A stretch of DNA of 64,000 nt from Volutella citrinella (Eukaryota; Ascomycota; Sordariomycetes; Hypocreales; Nectriaceae). The stretch covers positions 1,426,001 to 1,490,000 of the forward strand of contig JAWZSP010000005.1 of assembly GCA_034401135.1 (NCBI GenBank). The letters run 5' to 3'. The translations under genes were made by a program, and so were the position numbers. Shown piece after piece: positions 1 to 12,427 of the stretch (positions are counted from its first letter, which is position 1; the number at the start of each line of letters is the position of its first letter). The notes beneath the pieces are model-generated. The model had not been told where the DNA came from and made no database searches. It saw nothing but the letters and a program-made list of their open reading frames with translations.

Positions 1-1090
1 TCTTAGGTATAAATTATACTACTACTTTATTAGTACTAGTTCTATATAAATCTTTATATAATAAAAGTAGGCTTCTATTAGCTTTAGCTAACTACTAATA
101 ATATTAGTATACTATTTTAAATATATCTTAAATTAGTATTAGATAAACTCTTAATTCTAATACTACTACTTTTTTATAAACTTTTTAAAAATACTAAATA
201 TTTTTTTAATTAGATCGAAGTTTAGGAAATAAGGTAATAATAGTTTAATAAAGATACCTACTTTAGTATATATCTTTATTATTTTAAGTAAGAAATATTA
301 TAATATATTATTTATAATAAGGATAGATTTAGGCTTAGGGTATTTATTATAATACTATAATAATTACTTAATAAATATATTAAATAAATATATATTAATT
401 AACTTATAGTATACTTATTACTTTATAATACCTTCTTATTAATAAGCTAGGAAGATATTCTATTAGCTATTATAACTAAATAGGCTTATTTATACTAAGG
501 TTTACTTATTAAGCACTTATCTATATTAGCTATTTCTAACTGCTTTATTATAACTAGACTTATTAATAAAGATAAGCTACTATAACTTATACTTAAAGAT
601 CTTATATAGATAATAATTATAGAGGTCAGGGTCTTATTATAAAATAATTTAGTAAGAGACTTTCTATATCTATTTTATAGACTTTAGAGTATAATTAATA
701 AATCTCTTAGATATACTTATATTAAATTTATTTTAAAAGTACTGCCTTATATTATCTAGTTTAATATCTAGTTATAAGTCTAAGATTTTACTTAATATAG
801 TATATATAAGCTTTATAATCTTACTTAGCTAACTAATAGGGTTTAGGTTAGTTAGTATTATAAGAGGCTTTAACTCTGCTTAAATTTATTATACGCCCTG
901 CTTATTATAATTAGCAGCTCTAATAATAATTTTATTTATAAACTGCCTCCTAAATAATAATTTAACTAGGTAGTACTAAAAAAGAGATAGATAAGGCGCT
1001 ATGATTTATATATAGGCAGGAATATAGTCTAGATCTAGCCTCTATAATATAAAGGAATAGGACTAAGGAGGGAGATAAAGAGTAAACTGG
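1..1090. repeat. RIP-mutated, AT-rich repeat relic
   Basis: The block is extremely AT-rich and made largely of TA-type steps. The first 513 bases contain no CA or TG dinucleotide on the given strand. Only about ten occur in the whole block, several of them in TGC/GCA context. Loss of CpA/TpG with gain of TpA is the established signature of repeat-induced point mutation in ascomycetes. No reading frame survives, so the original element cannot be classified. The change to normal composition is abrupt, between about 1060 and 1100. The left end is cut by the window. Confidence 0.85.
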
Positions 1091-1811
1091 TTCTTATAAG
1101 CAGCTATAGCGCATGCCTAGCCTTGGGTAGGTCATGGTGCTGGTTTATACTCCTTCGGCCCCGTAACTAAGGTACCTGGCAGTACGTCCCACAGACAAAG
1201 GGCCACTTTTATCACGTCCATTGCTTAATTAACTAACTTAACAAGGGCGACACTCATTACGCCTTCCACTGTATCAGCTGGCTCGCATCTTGTCGCTTGT
1301 TTGCTACGACGGTGTTTTCAATTTCATCCACCAAGCAGTCCAGCTTTTTGGCACGTGCAACGAGACGTTGCCGTGTAGCAAAAAATGCATGGGCATCATC
1401 ATCCCCCTTGCAGTGCTGTTGGATCCCTTCACCGGGTTGGATCATTGTCGCTTTTGCCGTAGTTATTCATGCCCTCGAGATATTGGTCAACTCGACAGAA
1501 TGGGTCTTCTGGCTAACTGTCGGGTCATGTTCTGCCATGGCTGAAGCAACTCTGCCCAATGGAATGGGCCTCGTTTTAGGAATTGGTAGGGGAACGGGCC
1601 ATAGACGCTGTGGCAACATAGGCGATTGTTGAGACAAAAATATAGTCAGTATGAGTGAGGGGTTGAAGAGCGCCGCTTGTGGCCACAGGCTTTGCAAGCA
1701 CTTGATTGCCATCTCACGATGAGCTCCAACTTCGAGCCACGGTGCTATGCGAGGGTGAGAATGTGCACCCTGTAATACGGCATCATGGAAATCATGGTTG
1801 AGAGCACGAGT
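1091..1811. other. intergenic, no gene seen
   Basis: Base composition is ordinary, with short overlapping open frames on both strands that look like nothing recognisable. It probably contains the 3' UTR of the PHD-finger gene that ends at 1812 on the minus strand, plus unique sequence flanking the RIP block. Confidence 0.5.
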
Positions 1812-4233
1812 CTATTGGTATGCAGGCGCAGGAGGGCGTACAGGTCCCTGTGGCTTCGAGGGTGGAGTCAGAATCGGATTCTGGGGGGATGGCGATAATG
1901 TTGCAATTGGGGGCAGCACAGGTGTAAGGCTGTGCAGTCGGTTCGAGCTGCTAGAGTCTGCGGTGCGCGGCGGGGATTGTTTTGTTGGTGACAGTCCAGC
2001 GGCTGTTGGTAGCGGACCAAGGCTGCCTTGCGTCGCATGACAGGCGTCAGTCTTCATAATTGGTGTTCGCAGGACTGTCGAAGGGTCTCCTGTCAAGGGT
2101 GAGCTACGGCAGATGCTAGGGCCGCTCTTGGCTGGAGTCATAGCTTCTGGAGGGCCATGCGATGCGCCAACATTGCCAGCGGAATTGTTCATAGACGCTT
2201 GCGGGCCTAAATGGTTTGCACCTTGGTTGACAGGGACAGGCAAGACTGGAGTTGGGCCGAGTATGCTCCCGATGTCCGATGCTTTCGACTCTAATCCGTT
2301 CCTTAGAGGATCAGCCATAGCTGTGTGGTTGCTGGCGGCACTGCCAACGAGTGCTGGAGCCGACTGCGCCTTGCTGTGATCCTGTCCTGTATTGGCGCCA
2401 ATGTTGTGTTTGTTCGCGCCACTCATGTTGGTGACATCGGCTGATTCCGCAGTGGCAGGCGGAATACTCGGCATCGCGTTGGTGGCTCCTTGTTGCTTTT
2501 GCTCATCAGCAGTGTTCAACGGCTTTGGCCGCTGGACTTTTAGGATGGTCGTTGGACGAGAACTCTTCTTGGCGGCTTCTTCCAGTTGTGTGCAGGATGC
2601 GCAGACAAAGTGGAATTCGGGCTTCTCGGCGTCCGTCTCCCTCACTCCCAGGCATTTGCTGTGTTGCCAAACATTGCACCTTTCACAGGCAATGCAGTGC
2701 GTTCCATCATCAACCTGACCATACAGTCCACAGATGCAATCGAAAACCCAATAATCCTCCTCTTCCTCCAGAGCTTTGAGTGCCTCCTTGTTTCTCTCTA
2801 TCTCCAAGTGAAGACGACGGTGTGACAGGCGACCTGTATTTTGCGACAGATTTTCGCTATCTTCGGATAGTTGGGAGAGTTCATTTTCGTGCTGACGTCG
2901 GCGGGCTTCACGCTCCTGTAGGCGTTGTGCTCTCGAGGCCAGCCGTTTGTTCCGCTCATTCTCTCTTTTTCGCTCGACCTCCATCGCTCGTCGTGTTGCA
3001 AGTTCACTTTCTTGGCGTTGTCGTTCTTCGTCCCGAGCCTTTTCCTCCTGCCGTTGCTGCTCAGCCTTCCCAGCAATCCGACTCGATCGTTTGGCGTTTG
3101 CCATCTTGGCCAGGTTGATAAGCTCACGCTCGCGAACCATCTCTTTCCGCCTCTGCGACTCTTCCTGTTTCTCCAGTATAGGAACAAGGTGATCCTCTAG
3201 CTGAGACCGCAATATCTTTTCATTTTCGTCCCGGGTTTTCCTGAAGCTCTCCAAGACGGATCGCACATCTGCCAGGGTGACAGCGAGGCACTCCCAGGTC
3301 ATTCCACCTAGCCCATCATCTTTGTCGGGAGGGTCGTCGCCATCGTCATCTGCCGTGGTTTGCTGGTCCGCTGCAGACATGGATGTCCGCTTTCTTTTGC
3401 TTGATCGTCGGCCGCCGCGCCACGTCTTGGTTTTCTTCTTTGGGGCTGGGGTACAGATAGGCGCCTCTGTGAGTCGGTATACTCGATTATCATCCAGTAC
3501 AAAGTACGTTCGGTCGTCGGCATCCCAGCCGTATGGCTCGATTCTCTTTGCGACGTCAGTTTGTGCCATCATCATCTACGTTTTCTGACATACCCAGTTG
3601 GTTTGGTCGATATCTTTCTGCTCGTCCATTTTGTCCCGAATGCGCTCTGGGTGTATCATGGTCCATTGGGTAAGTTGTTGGAGGACTCGAATCTGGACAA
3701 CTGTCAGCGTTCATGACCCGATGTGGCATCCCAAGGAGAAGGATGACCTTGGTGAAGACATCAAAATCTTGATATTTGACCGGCTGATCCTCATCGCCAA
3801 ATGGATTGGGCCTGTCCGACCGCGCAGTGAACACCTTGCGGGCTTGCTCATCGAGAATTTCGGGACTTCTGGAGCGTTAGCGGGATGCAGGTCGAAGGGA
3901 TCGGAAAATGTACGTTAGACCACGGTGAGAGGAGACGAGCTTGAGGAGGGCCAGGGCGATATCTTGTAGCAGTGGAGAGCTGGGCTTGAGGCAGTCTACC
4001 TCTATATCCTGCAGTGCCGTTTGGTTAGCGAATATGTGTGCAGTTGAGGGAACGAAAGCGAATGGTACCTCAATGTCAATCGCCTCCGAAATCCTGGCAG
4101 CCTTCCCGAAAGTATATATCCACTGGCATAAATTGGCAAACTGCCACATGTTGCGGAGTTCGCGTAATATTGAGGGCGTCGCATCGTGGGGATCGCTCTC
4201 CATAGCCTGGTAAGATCGTTTGCGCGACGACAT
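1812..4233 (-). CDS. DDT/WHIM-like and PHD-finger chromatin protein
   Basis: Four exons on the minus strand: 4233-3914, 3868-3748, 3692-3594 and 3545-1812, giving about 757 aa. All three introns (45, 55 and 48 nt) have GT...AG ends and keep frame. The first about 190 residues resemble the DDT/WHIM module of RSF1-type remodelling subunits: a helical block (residues about 20-110), then a QLTQW...ERIRDKM helix and the hallmark 'R-I-E-P-Y-G-W-D...Y-F-V-L-D-D-N-R' strand. A basic and acidic linker and a long Glu/Arg coiled coil (about 270-430) follow. A C4HC3 PHD finger starts at CICG (residue about 450). The tail is long, disordered and Pro/Ser-rich. The likely role is nuclear chromatin binding through histone H3 tails, inferred from the domains. 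The start at 4233 (MSSRKR) is preferred; an in-frame ATG at 4341 would add 36 residues. It is divergent from CCH1. Confidence 0.85.
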
Positions 4234-4805
4234 TTTGCTGCGGATGTCGCTGTCGATTGACGGTTTCGGCGCGTCATGCAGGTCTAGATGACGGTTGAAA
4301 GTTCGCGATGGGGTCGCATTGGGGGGCGTAGTCAGCCACAACGCACATGCTAGGACGCGTGTGGCTCAAGATGAGCTACAAGCTAATAAATCCACATCCG
4401 CACTGTTAGAGTACCGATATCTATTTTTAGGCACGCGTTTTAGTCTCAGTTGACCCGCTAGTGCGCCTGGATAAAAGGTAGTGACACAGTTTCATTTATG
4501 CCTTAGCACGGTACGGCTCTCCCCTGTCGTGTCAGAAGCTAGGACAGTCCAGGAACAAGCATGCCGGGGCGCTTTGTGTTTGAGGCAGGGATATCAACCA
4601 CGCTGGACCAAGGCCAACAACTACCGTCTCACATTCATGGAACGCCCCTCGCCATTGCCTATACCCCACGACTGCCTGTGATTTCTCATACACATCTGGG
4701 TCGCCTAAGCGATGATGACTCCTGTCATACTTTGTTGCGATCGCCGTTTCCGTTGACATTCGGTAGCTTCCCTTCTTCGTTGCCTCCGCGACACGCAAAG
4801 GTGCA
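4234..4805. promoter_or_regulatory. divergent promoter region, PHD gene / CCH1
   Basis: These 572 bases separate two start codons pointing away from each other, so both promoters and 5' UTRs must lie here. I see no clear TATA box. If the upstream ATG at 4341 is used for the PHD gene, the region shrinks to about 460 bases. Confidence 0.6.
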
Positions 4806-7800
4806 ATGCCTCCAGGGGCGTCAGACGACCGCCAGGGGCGGAAGTCGATCCCGTTGCGAAATCTCGACATTCCGCCGCTCGAAGATAGAAATGCCAACAC
4901 GATGGCACAAAGGCAGTCCCAACCGCAGAGTCCGACCGCCGCACAAATGGCAGCGTTGCCTGGCATGTCAACTTACTGGGACCAACCCTACGAGAACCAG
5001 CCCTACGGAACCCAGTCGTACAGAGATCGATCATACAGTGGCCAAATCTACGAGAGACCAATTCAAGAGGATGTGCCCCCTGGGTCGCCTATAGATCCCA
5101 TGGCACTTCAAGCGGCGCTACCGCCTGGTCTGCATAGCGGCGTCACAAACCAGTTTGGGCTCACTCCACACTACCAGCGACCGGCTCCTTACACCGATGA
5201 AGTCGAGTCGGATAGAGTCCCTCTCACCGCAGAGGTTGAGCCAATCTCGAGGTCCCTGCGGGCTCACCACCATGCTGCACCGTCCCAGAGCAGCTTCCAA
5301 ACCATATCCGATGTTGGTGACCATCCGAGACCGAGCTACGATGGCAGGACTCTGGGACAAAATCTCGATCCCGGGCTGGGGCACGTCCGCCAGCGGAGCT
5401 ACGGCGCGTCACTTAACCCTGCCGAATACCGCCGGTCGAGGTCACCGTCGACTTCTGGGGCACTTTCTCGTGCTGGTTCGATAGTTCGTGCAATGTCCCA
5501 ACGTGTGGTGAACATCAGCGGCGAAAGTGATCTCATTGACAACCGAGCATCACGGCATCGATCCCGCTCCCCCCAGGGGCTTGACCGAACTAGCTCCCGG
5601 GACACTGCGACTTCGATGTTGGTGGATACTTCTTATCAGCCACGGGTGGTAAATGTCGCGGCCGAGAAATCAGATGGATCGCGATACCGGGTTTCCGAAT
5701 CCCCCCCTCTGGAGCCCCCTCCACTACCAATTCCAAACCCTCTGAAAGGGAAGTCACTGGGGATTTTCTCGCCCGACAACTTCATACGACTGCGACTGTG
5801 TGATCTCTTGGTCAATCCTTACACCGAGCCGATACTGTTGCTCTTGATTGTTCTTCAGACTGTTCTGTTAGCAGTTGAATCAGCCCCGGATGTAACTTTG
5901 GAAGGAAATGGGCGGCCCGAAAAATGGGCAGGGCATGCTATCGACTGGGCCATGCTTGGCCTTTTCATCATATTCACCATCGAGATCATTTCACGAATTA
6001 TTGTTTCAGGGTTTATTCTCAACGCCGCCGAATACAGCACCATTGATCGCAAGCGGGGCATCAAAGCCGCCATTAGCGATCAGTATCGGCTAATATTTCA
6101 ACCTCAGCGACACAAATCAGTGAGGGCCAAGCCGGATTTCGAGCCAGAGCCCTCTGCCATATCCCGTTCCTTCACCACATTTATGCAGGGACAACAAGCC
6201 TTGCCCCGAACCTTTGAGGACCAACAAAGGTTTCAACTTGCTCGTCGCGCATTTCTCCGACATTCTTTCAACAGAATCGACTTCCTTGCCGTCGTGTCGT
6301 ACTGGATTACCTTCTTCCTTAGCCTTTCTGGATACGAGCACCAGTACAATCTTTGGGTTTTCAGGATGTTGAGTTGCCTCCGGATTCTGAGATTGTTGGC
6401 ACTTACAAATGGTACTGCTATCATTTTGAGAAGCTTAAAAAAGGCCGCTCCTCTCCTGGTGCGGGTTGCTTTCCTGCTTTTTTTCTTTTGGCTTTTATTC
6501 GCTATTATCGGCGTGCAGAGCTTCAAGGAAAGCTTGAGCCGACAATGCGTATACTTGGACCCTCTTGATCCCAATAACTTGACCGCCGGCTACTCCCATG
6601 ATGACATTTTCTGCGGTGGCTATCGAAAGGGTAATGAAACCTTACCTTGGTTTCGAGGCACACCCGACGACCCTACTCCTGGAGCGGTTGATGCAAAGGG
6701 GTTCATTTGCCCCGATGGTTCTGTCTGTGTCCAGCAAGGCAATCCTTCCAACGGAACAGTCAATTTCGACAATATTCTCAACTCCTTGGAGTTGGTGTTT
6801 GTCATCATGAGCGGCAATACGTTTTCCAATCTCATGTATAACACCATGGGCTCTGACTACACACAATCAGCTCTTTTTTTCGGGGCTGGAATCATGATCA
6901 TGACACTATGGCTCACAAATCTGGTTATCGCTGTTATTACATCCTCCTTTCAAGTCATTCGAGAGGAGAGCAAAGCGAGCGCCTTTACTGTTGACCAGGA
7001 TTCCTATGCACAAACTCGAAACGATGATATGCTCAGGCGGCCATCAGCGTTGCAACGAGCCTACGACAAGACACAACTCTTCTGGGTGATAGTCATTACG
7101 TTTGGGCTCGTATCCCAGGCTTTCCGCAGCTATGACATGCCCAAATCAACCGAGACCTTTATCAACACGGCTGAAGTTGTTGTCACAGTGGTGCTCGACT
7201 TGGAGATGGTTTTTCGCATTTCAGCAGACTGGAAAGGCTTCCACCGCAGCTGGCGTAACCTTTTCGACCTGACCTTGGCTGTCATCACCTCGATCATTCT
7301 AATTCCTCCGATACGATTTACAAGGGCGTATTTTTGGCTCTCTGCTTTCCAAATCGTGAGGGTATACAGAATCGTTCTTGCAGTCCCGGTGACCCGGCAA
7401 CTCATTCTTCTCGTCTTGGGAAACGCTACCGGTATTGCCAACCTGATGTTTTTCGTCTTCCTTATGACATTTCTGGTGGCGATTTTTGCCGCACAGCTAT
7501 TCCGAGGCCAGATCCCAAAGGAAGTTGATGGAGAGCTTACGCGTGTATCATTCTATACCATTTTCAATTCTTTCTTGGGGATGTATCAGGTTCTGACAAG
7601 CGAGAACTGGACAACAATTCTGTACGATGTGACATCCTACACGAAATCGAAGGGCTACGCATGGATTGGAGCGGTCCTGCTCATCGGGTGGTTCATCGTC
7701 TCTTTCTTCATTCTCATCAACATGTTCATTGCTGTCATTCAGGAGAATTTTGATGTATCGGAGGACGAGAAGCGGTTGCAGCAAGTCAGAGCCTTTCTTC

Positions 7801-10800
7801 AAAGGCGTGACATCGGCAACCCGTCAAGCAATTTGTCGCTTTCTACAATTTTCAGTTTCGGACGAACGCGCCGGGCAAGAGACCCACTTGACTATGGACC
7901 AGCGACGATGGAAATGCTTCTGAAAGACACGGTGGTACGAGAGTTCCTTGACGACCAAATGGCTCCCATGCATGAGAACCGTTCTGATCGCCCACATCCA
8001 ACCTTTCAAAGAAGTGGCACGACATTGCTAGGCGGCGATGTGCGGACGGGATATATGTCAACCCTATGGGGCAAGGTCAAGCGACGATTTGGAAAAAGAG
8101 AACCAAACCCGTTTTACTCTGATATGCGGTTCGACGGACTGACTGATATGCAAGACCCGCGGCAAATGGCCCAACAAGCCGTGTCAGCCACTTCGGCCCG
8201 AAGAAGGGCTCAAAGAGAGTACCTAACGCGACACCCCACTTACAACAACTCGCTGTACGTCTTCACCCCGAATAATCGTCTTCGCCGCCTCTGTCAGCGG
8301 CTCGTGGGGCCTGCACGGGGTTCTGAACGATTCGATGGACTTGAGCCGAACAAAGTGGCTTGGTATTCATTTTCGATCTTCATCTATTGCTCCATCGTGG
8401 CGATGGTTGTCCTAGCCTGCGTTGCGACACCTTTGTATCAGAAAGAATACTTGGCGAAGAACAAATTCAGTATCAAGCATTGGTACATTTGGACAGACAT
8501 GGCTTTTGCGGTGGTTTTCACACTCGAGGCCATGATCAAAGTCGTTGCGGATGGGCTGATCTGGACTCCCAATGCCTACCTGCGGAGCTCTTGGGGTCTC
8601 ATGGATGCAGTCGTGCTTGTCACTCTCTGGATCAATGTCGTGACGTTGCTTGTGAACGACGGCGCCATCTCCAGAGCAGTCGGGGCTTTCAAGGCTCTCA
8701 GAGCACTCCGATTGTTGAATGTCAGTGACACTGCGAGGAACACGTTTCACGATCTCATCATCGTCGGATGGTGGAAAATTCTTGGCGTAAGTTTTATCGA
8801 TGTGCGAGCGAATTTCGGTGTGCTGACGCGTGGTACCCCAGGCGGCCTTTGTCTCGCTCTCCCTTCTTATCCCGTTTGCTATTTACGGAGTGAACTTGTT
8901 CAGCGGCATGATGATATCGTGCAACGATGGTGACGACAGCATCATCAACCTCAACCAGTGCTATGGTGAGTACCAGAGTACACCGTTCAGCTCGGAATGG
9001 CCCATGTTGGCGCCACGTGTTGCATCGAACTCCTACTTTGGATTTGATGACTTCACTTCCTCGTTATTCAGCCTGTTCCAGATTACTAGTCAGGAGGGCT
9101 GGACGGACGTGCTCTTCGCGGCCCAGGCCGTAACAGGCGTTGGGAAACAGCCCCAGGACCTTGCCTCCGAGGGAAATGCTTTGTTCTTCATTGCTTTCAA
9201 TCTCCTGGCCACCGTCTTCGTCCTGACGCTGTTCATTTCTGTTTTCATGAGAAACTATACGGAACAAACAGGAGTCGCTTTTCTCACCGCTGAGCAGCGG
9301 TCGTGGCTTGAACTTCGAAAGATCCTGAGACAAATCTCGCCGTCCAAGAGCTCCTACGATGACACTGAAAAGTCGTGGCAGAAATGGTGCCACAAGCGAG
9401 CCATTGAGAAACGGGGCAAATGGTATCAATCGATAACGATTGTCCTCGTCCTGCATCTTATTTTACTTGTTACAGAATACGCGAGTGAGTCCAGAGCATG
9501 GAGGGCGGCTCGTGATTACATTTTCTTCGCCTTCATCATCATATATGCGGCAAACATCACTATTCGCGTCATCGGCCTGGGATGGACTCGGTTCCGACGT
9601 AGCTCATGGGATTTGTATTCTCTTTTTGTTGTCTTTGGCGCCTTTGTTGCCACTCTTATCCTGTTCTTTACCAATAAGACGACGGGTGGAGGCAATGATG
9701 GCATGATGAGAAACGACACCTACGTCAAGGTGCACAAGGTCTTCCTTGTTTCTATTGTGCTACTCATCATCCCCCGCAACGACGCACTCGATCAGCTTTT
9801 CAAGACAGCCGCGGCCAGTCTCACCATCATTGCCAATCTCCTGGCAACCTGGCTCGTGTTCTTCCTCGTCTTTGCCATTGCAATGACACAAGCGTTCAGC
9901 TTGACGCGGTTTGGCGACAATGAGACAAACAACATCAACTTCCGAACCGTGCCCAAAGCGCTCATCTTGTTGTTCCGAACGAGTTTGGGTGAAGGCTGGA
10001 ACCAAGTCATGGAAGATTATGCAAACATCGAGCCTCCCCTATGCGTGACCGGCAAAGACTTCTTCGACAGCGATTGTGGAAGCAAGGAATGGGCTCGCTT
10101 TCTCTTCATTGCCTGGAACCTTGTCAGCATGTACATCTTTGTGAATCTTTTCGTCTCGCTCATTTACGAAAGCTTCAGTTATGTGTACCAGCGGTCAAGT
10201 GGCATGGCAGTTGTTGACAGAGACGAAATCAGGCGCTTCAAAGAGGCATGGCGCAGTGTCGACCCCGCGGGAACCGGCTACATCAGCAAGGAGGCCTTTC
10301 CTCGACTGCTCGGCGAGCTGTCGGGCGTTTTCCAAATGCGAATCTACGATGCAGAGGATTCGGTGCGGTCAATCCTAGACGAAGTTCAGCAGAATGATGT
10401 CAAGGTCTCCCGCCACGCGTCCATTTCGACGGCTGCCGCGTACAGCGGAGTAGACCTCGACAAGCTCAACCAGCGCATAGCGCGGCTGGATGTTGCGAAG
10501 ATCAGGCAACAACGGCGGCGATTCAATGTGTTTTACGAAGAGGTATTAGTTGCGGCGGACCCAGACCGGGGCATTTCGTTTACGGCTGTTCTCATGATTC
10601 TGGCGCATTACAACATCATCAGCGACAGCAAGAGTCTAAAGTAAGTACCAGCTGCACGCTGCGTGGTCCGATGGACTAAGCTAAACTAAAATTCTAGGCT
10701 GGAGGAATTCTTGCGCCGGCGGGCCAGACTTCAACGTGTCGAGGAACAGGTTCGAAGACGGATTGTCCAGGGCTTTTTCGATACACTGTGAGTACTTGGG

Positions 10801-11354
10801 CTCTTGATTCAAAGCGGGGGGGGGGGCAACGCATATTGACGAAATGCAGTTACTGGTCTAGGAAGTTCAAACAGCACTTGCAGAGAAAGCAATCTGCTCG
10901 GTTATCAGCTATTCCTCACCTGGATGTGCCGGATATACTCGTTGAAGAGGACAGCGACTTGGAGGAAGGGCCTGGGGGTTCTGGAATGGGGGGCATGGGG
11001 CACATGGGCCCGTCAGATCCAGGCCTCGGTGGTGGGCGTGGGAGGAGTTGGACGGGGCGCAGCGACCTCTCGGTGCACGACTTGGCATCCCAACACCCTC
11101 TCAGCTTCCCAAGAGCGGCGCCTCCGTCACCATCGCATCATGTCACGCCTTCGTCATTCAGCTTTGAGCTGCAGGAGTCTGACGATCACGAGGCGCCACC
11201 TGGGCGGCAGAGCCAGGCCCCGCAAACTCCTGTGAGCCCGTCTCAAGTCCGGGACATGCTGGATGATTCGGTGTGGGTGGAGAGCATCCGGCGCAGTGCG
11301 ACGGTGCGACGGTCCCAGTACAGAGGGTCGTATCGATACGGGGATCTCAGCTAA
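4806..11354 (+). CDS. CCH1: Cch1 voltage-gated calcium channel alpha subunit
   Basis: Exons 4806-8786, 8842-10640, 10698-10787 and 10850-11354 encode about 2124 aa, the usual size for fungal Cch1. Cch1 forms the plasma-membrane high-affinity Ca2+ channel with Mid1 and feeds the calcineurin pathway. A disordered Ser/Arg-rich N-terminus (about 1-310) precedes four six-helix repeats. Arg-rich S4 helices are clear in repeats I to III (for example LRILRLLAL and FKALRALRLLN); the S4 of repeat IV is poor in charge. Pore-loop residues are N671 (SGNTFSN), E933 (SENW), E1412 (QEGW) and E1711 (GEGW). An EF-hand-like stretch follows repeat IV (FKEAWRSVDPAGTGYIS), and the tail is long and cytosolic. Introns are 55, 57 and 62 nt; the last contains a run of 11 G. 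Frames join cleanly (ILG/AAFV, SLK/LEEF, DTL/YWSR). Confidence 0.95.
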
Positions 11355-12142
11355 CTAAGGTGCATGCCCTGGATGGTATAAACACGGCGCCCTATCTTGA
11401 GTCTCGCAAAGCCGCGGCTTGTGGATGCCTTTAGCGGCTAGTCTGGCGTTCAGGACTGTCTGTATCAGAAACATTTAAAGCGTAATGGGATCATGTCGGT
11501 GTGCATTTGGATTGATTTGGCATAATTAAATAGAGGCACCCATTTGATGAAGAGGCGAAGCAGCAAGCATTGATTAGGCCTTAGCGTTGCGCGTTCCCCT
11601 TGAGCTTGATCATTCCACGCTTGCATTGCATCGTGCAGGTCGCAGGAGTGATGCTCAGTTTCAGTTCTATGAGCTGGGACAGTTGAAGCGGGACTTGAAA
11701 CAACCGTGCACTGGCAACCCCTGGTGGCAGGGGTGGAAACTGACACTCCTGGGGATATTGTAGTTAATGCCCGGGCGGAAGGATTGCGATGCCATATTAT
11801 AAAAGAGACAAGTGCTGTTGCAGAGACGTCTGGTGGGTTTTCCCATCTGCCTTTTTATTTTTATTTCATTAATCTCGCGTGCAAACCTCTGTGTGGTTTG
11901 CGGTGGCCGCTTCATTCACTCAATCACCTATTCACTCACTCATTCATTCATTCCTCCTCAAACACACGAGGCACACCACGACTTGACGAACACGCACAAC
12001 ATACTGACGCAAAGGCTGGTTCCTCTGCGCCGCCCAAACAAGAATAAAAATCCCCTCTCGCTGGTTTCTCTCGCCTCGCCAGCTACCAACAAGCTCTCCG
12101 TGCCTTGCTTGCTCGGCATCTGCCAAAACCGTCAACGCAACG
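11355..12142. other. intergenic; 3' UTR of CCH1 and promoter of small ORF
   Basis: No gene seen. A TATAAAA at 11798-11804 lies about 340 bases upstream of the next start codon. The stretch near 11910-11955 is a simple run of CATT/CACT units, followed by C/T-rich sequence typical of fungal 5' leaders. Confidence 0.5.
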
Positions 12143-12427
12143 ATGCCGTCGCACTCGCCATTTGAAGACATGCCCCGGTCCTTCTACACGCCTCCCGAGA
12201 TGGCTTGGTCTCGGCGCGCCAGCTCCTTCTCATCGGCGCGAGGGTCGTACACGTCGACCAGCGGGCTGTCCTCGGCGGCCTGCTCGATAAACAACATCAT
12301 CCTCCGTCGGCCATCGGTCATCAACTTCGAGGAGGAGCAGCGGAGCTTCGGGAGCGAGCTTCGTCTCCTGGAGCCGCGGCCAATGGTGTACTGGGGCAGC
12401 GTGGAGGAAAGGATGGGCCACTTCTGA
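12143..12427 (+). CDS. small conserved fungal protein of unknown function
   Basis: A single-exon frame of 94 aa, starting MPSHSPFEDMPRSFYTPPEM. The composition is not that of a chance frame: a Ser-rich N-terminal half (SRRASSFSSARGSYTS), a hydrophobic INNIILRRPSVINFEEE block and a compact C-terminal block LRLLEPRP...YWGSVEERMG. It resembles short uncharacterised proteins I remember from related Sordariomycetes, but I can name no function. The RRAS and RRPS sites suit basophilic kinases, an inference only. The ATG lies in a C/A-rich leader 340 bases after a TATAAAA. No signal peptide or membrane segment is seen. The alternative is a chance frame; I consider that less likely. Confidence 0.7.
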   Translation: MPSHSPFEDMPRSFYTPPEMAWSRRASSFSSARGSYTSTSGLSSAACSINNIILRRPSVINFEEEQRSFGSELRLLEPRPMVYWGSVEERMGHF

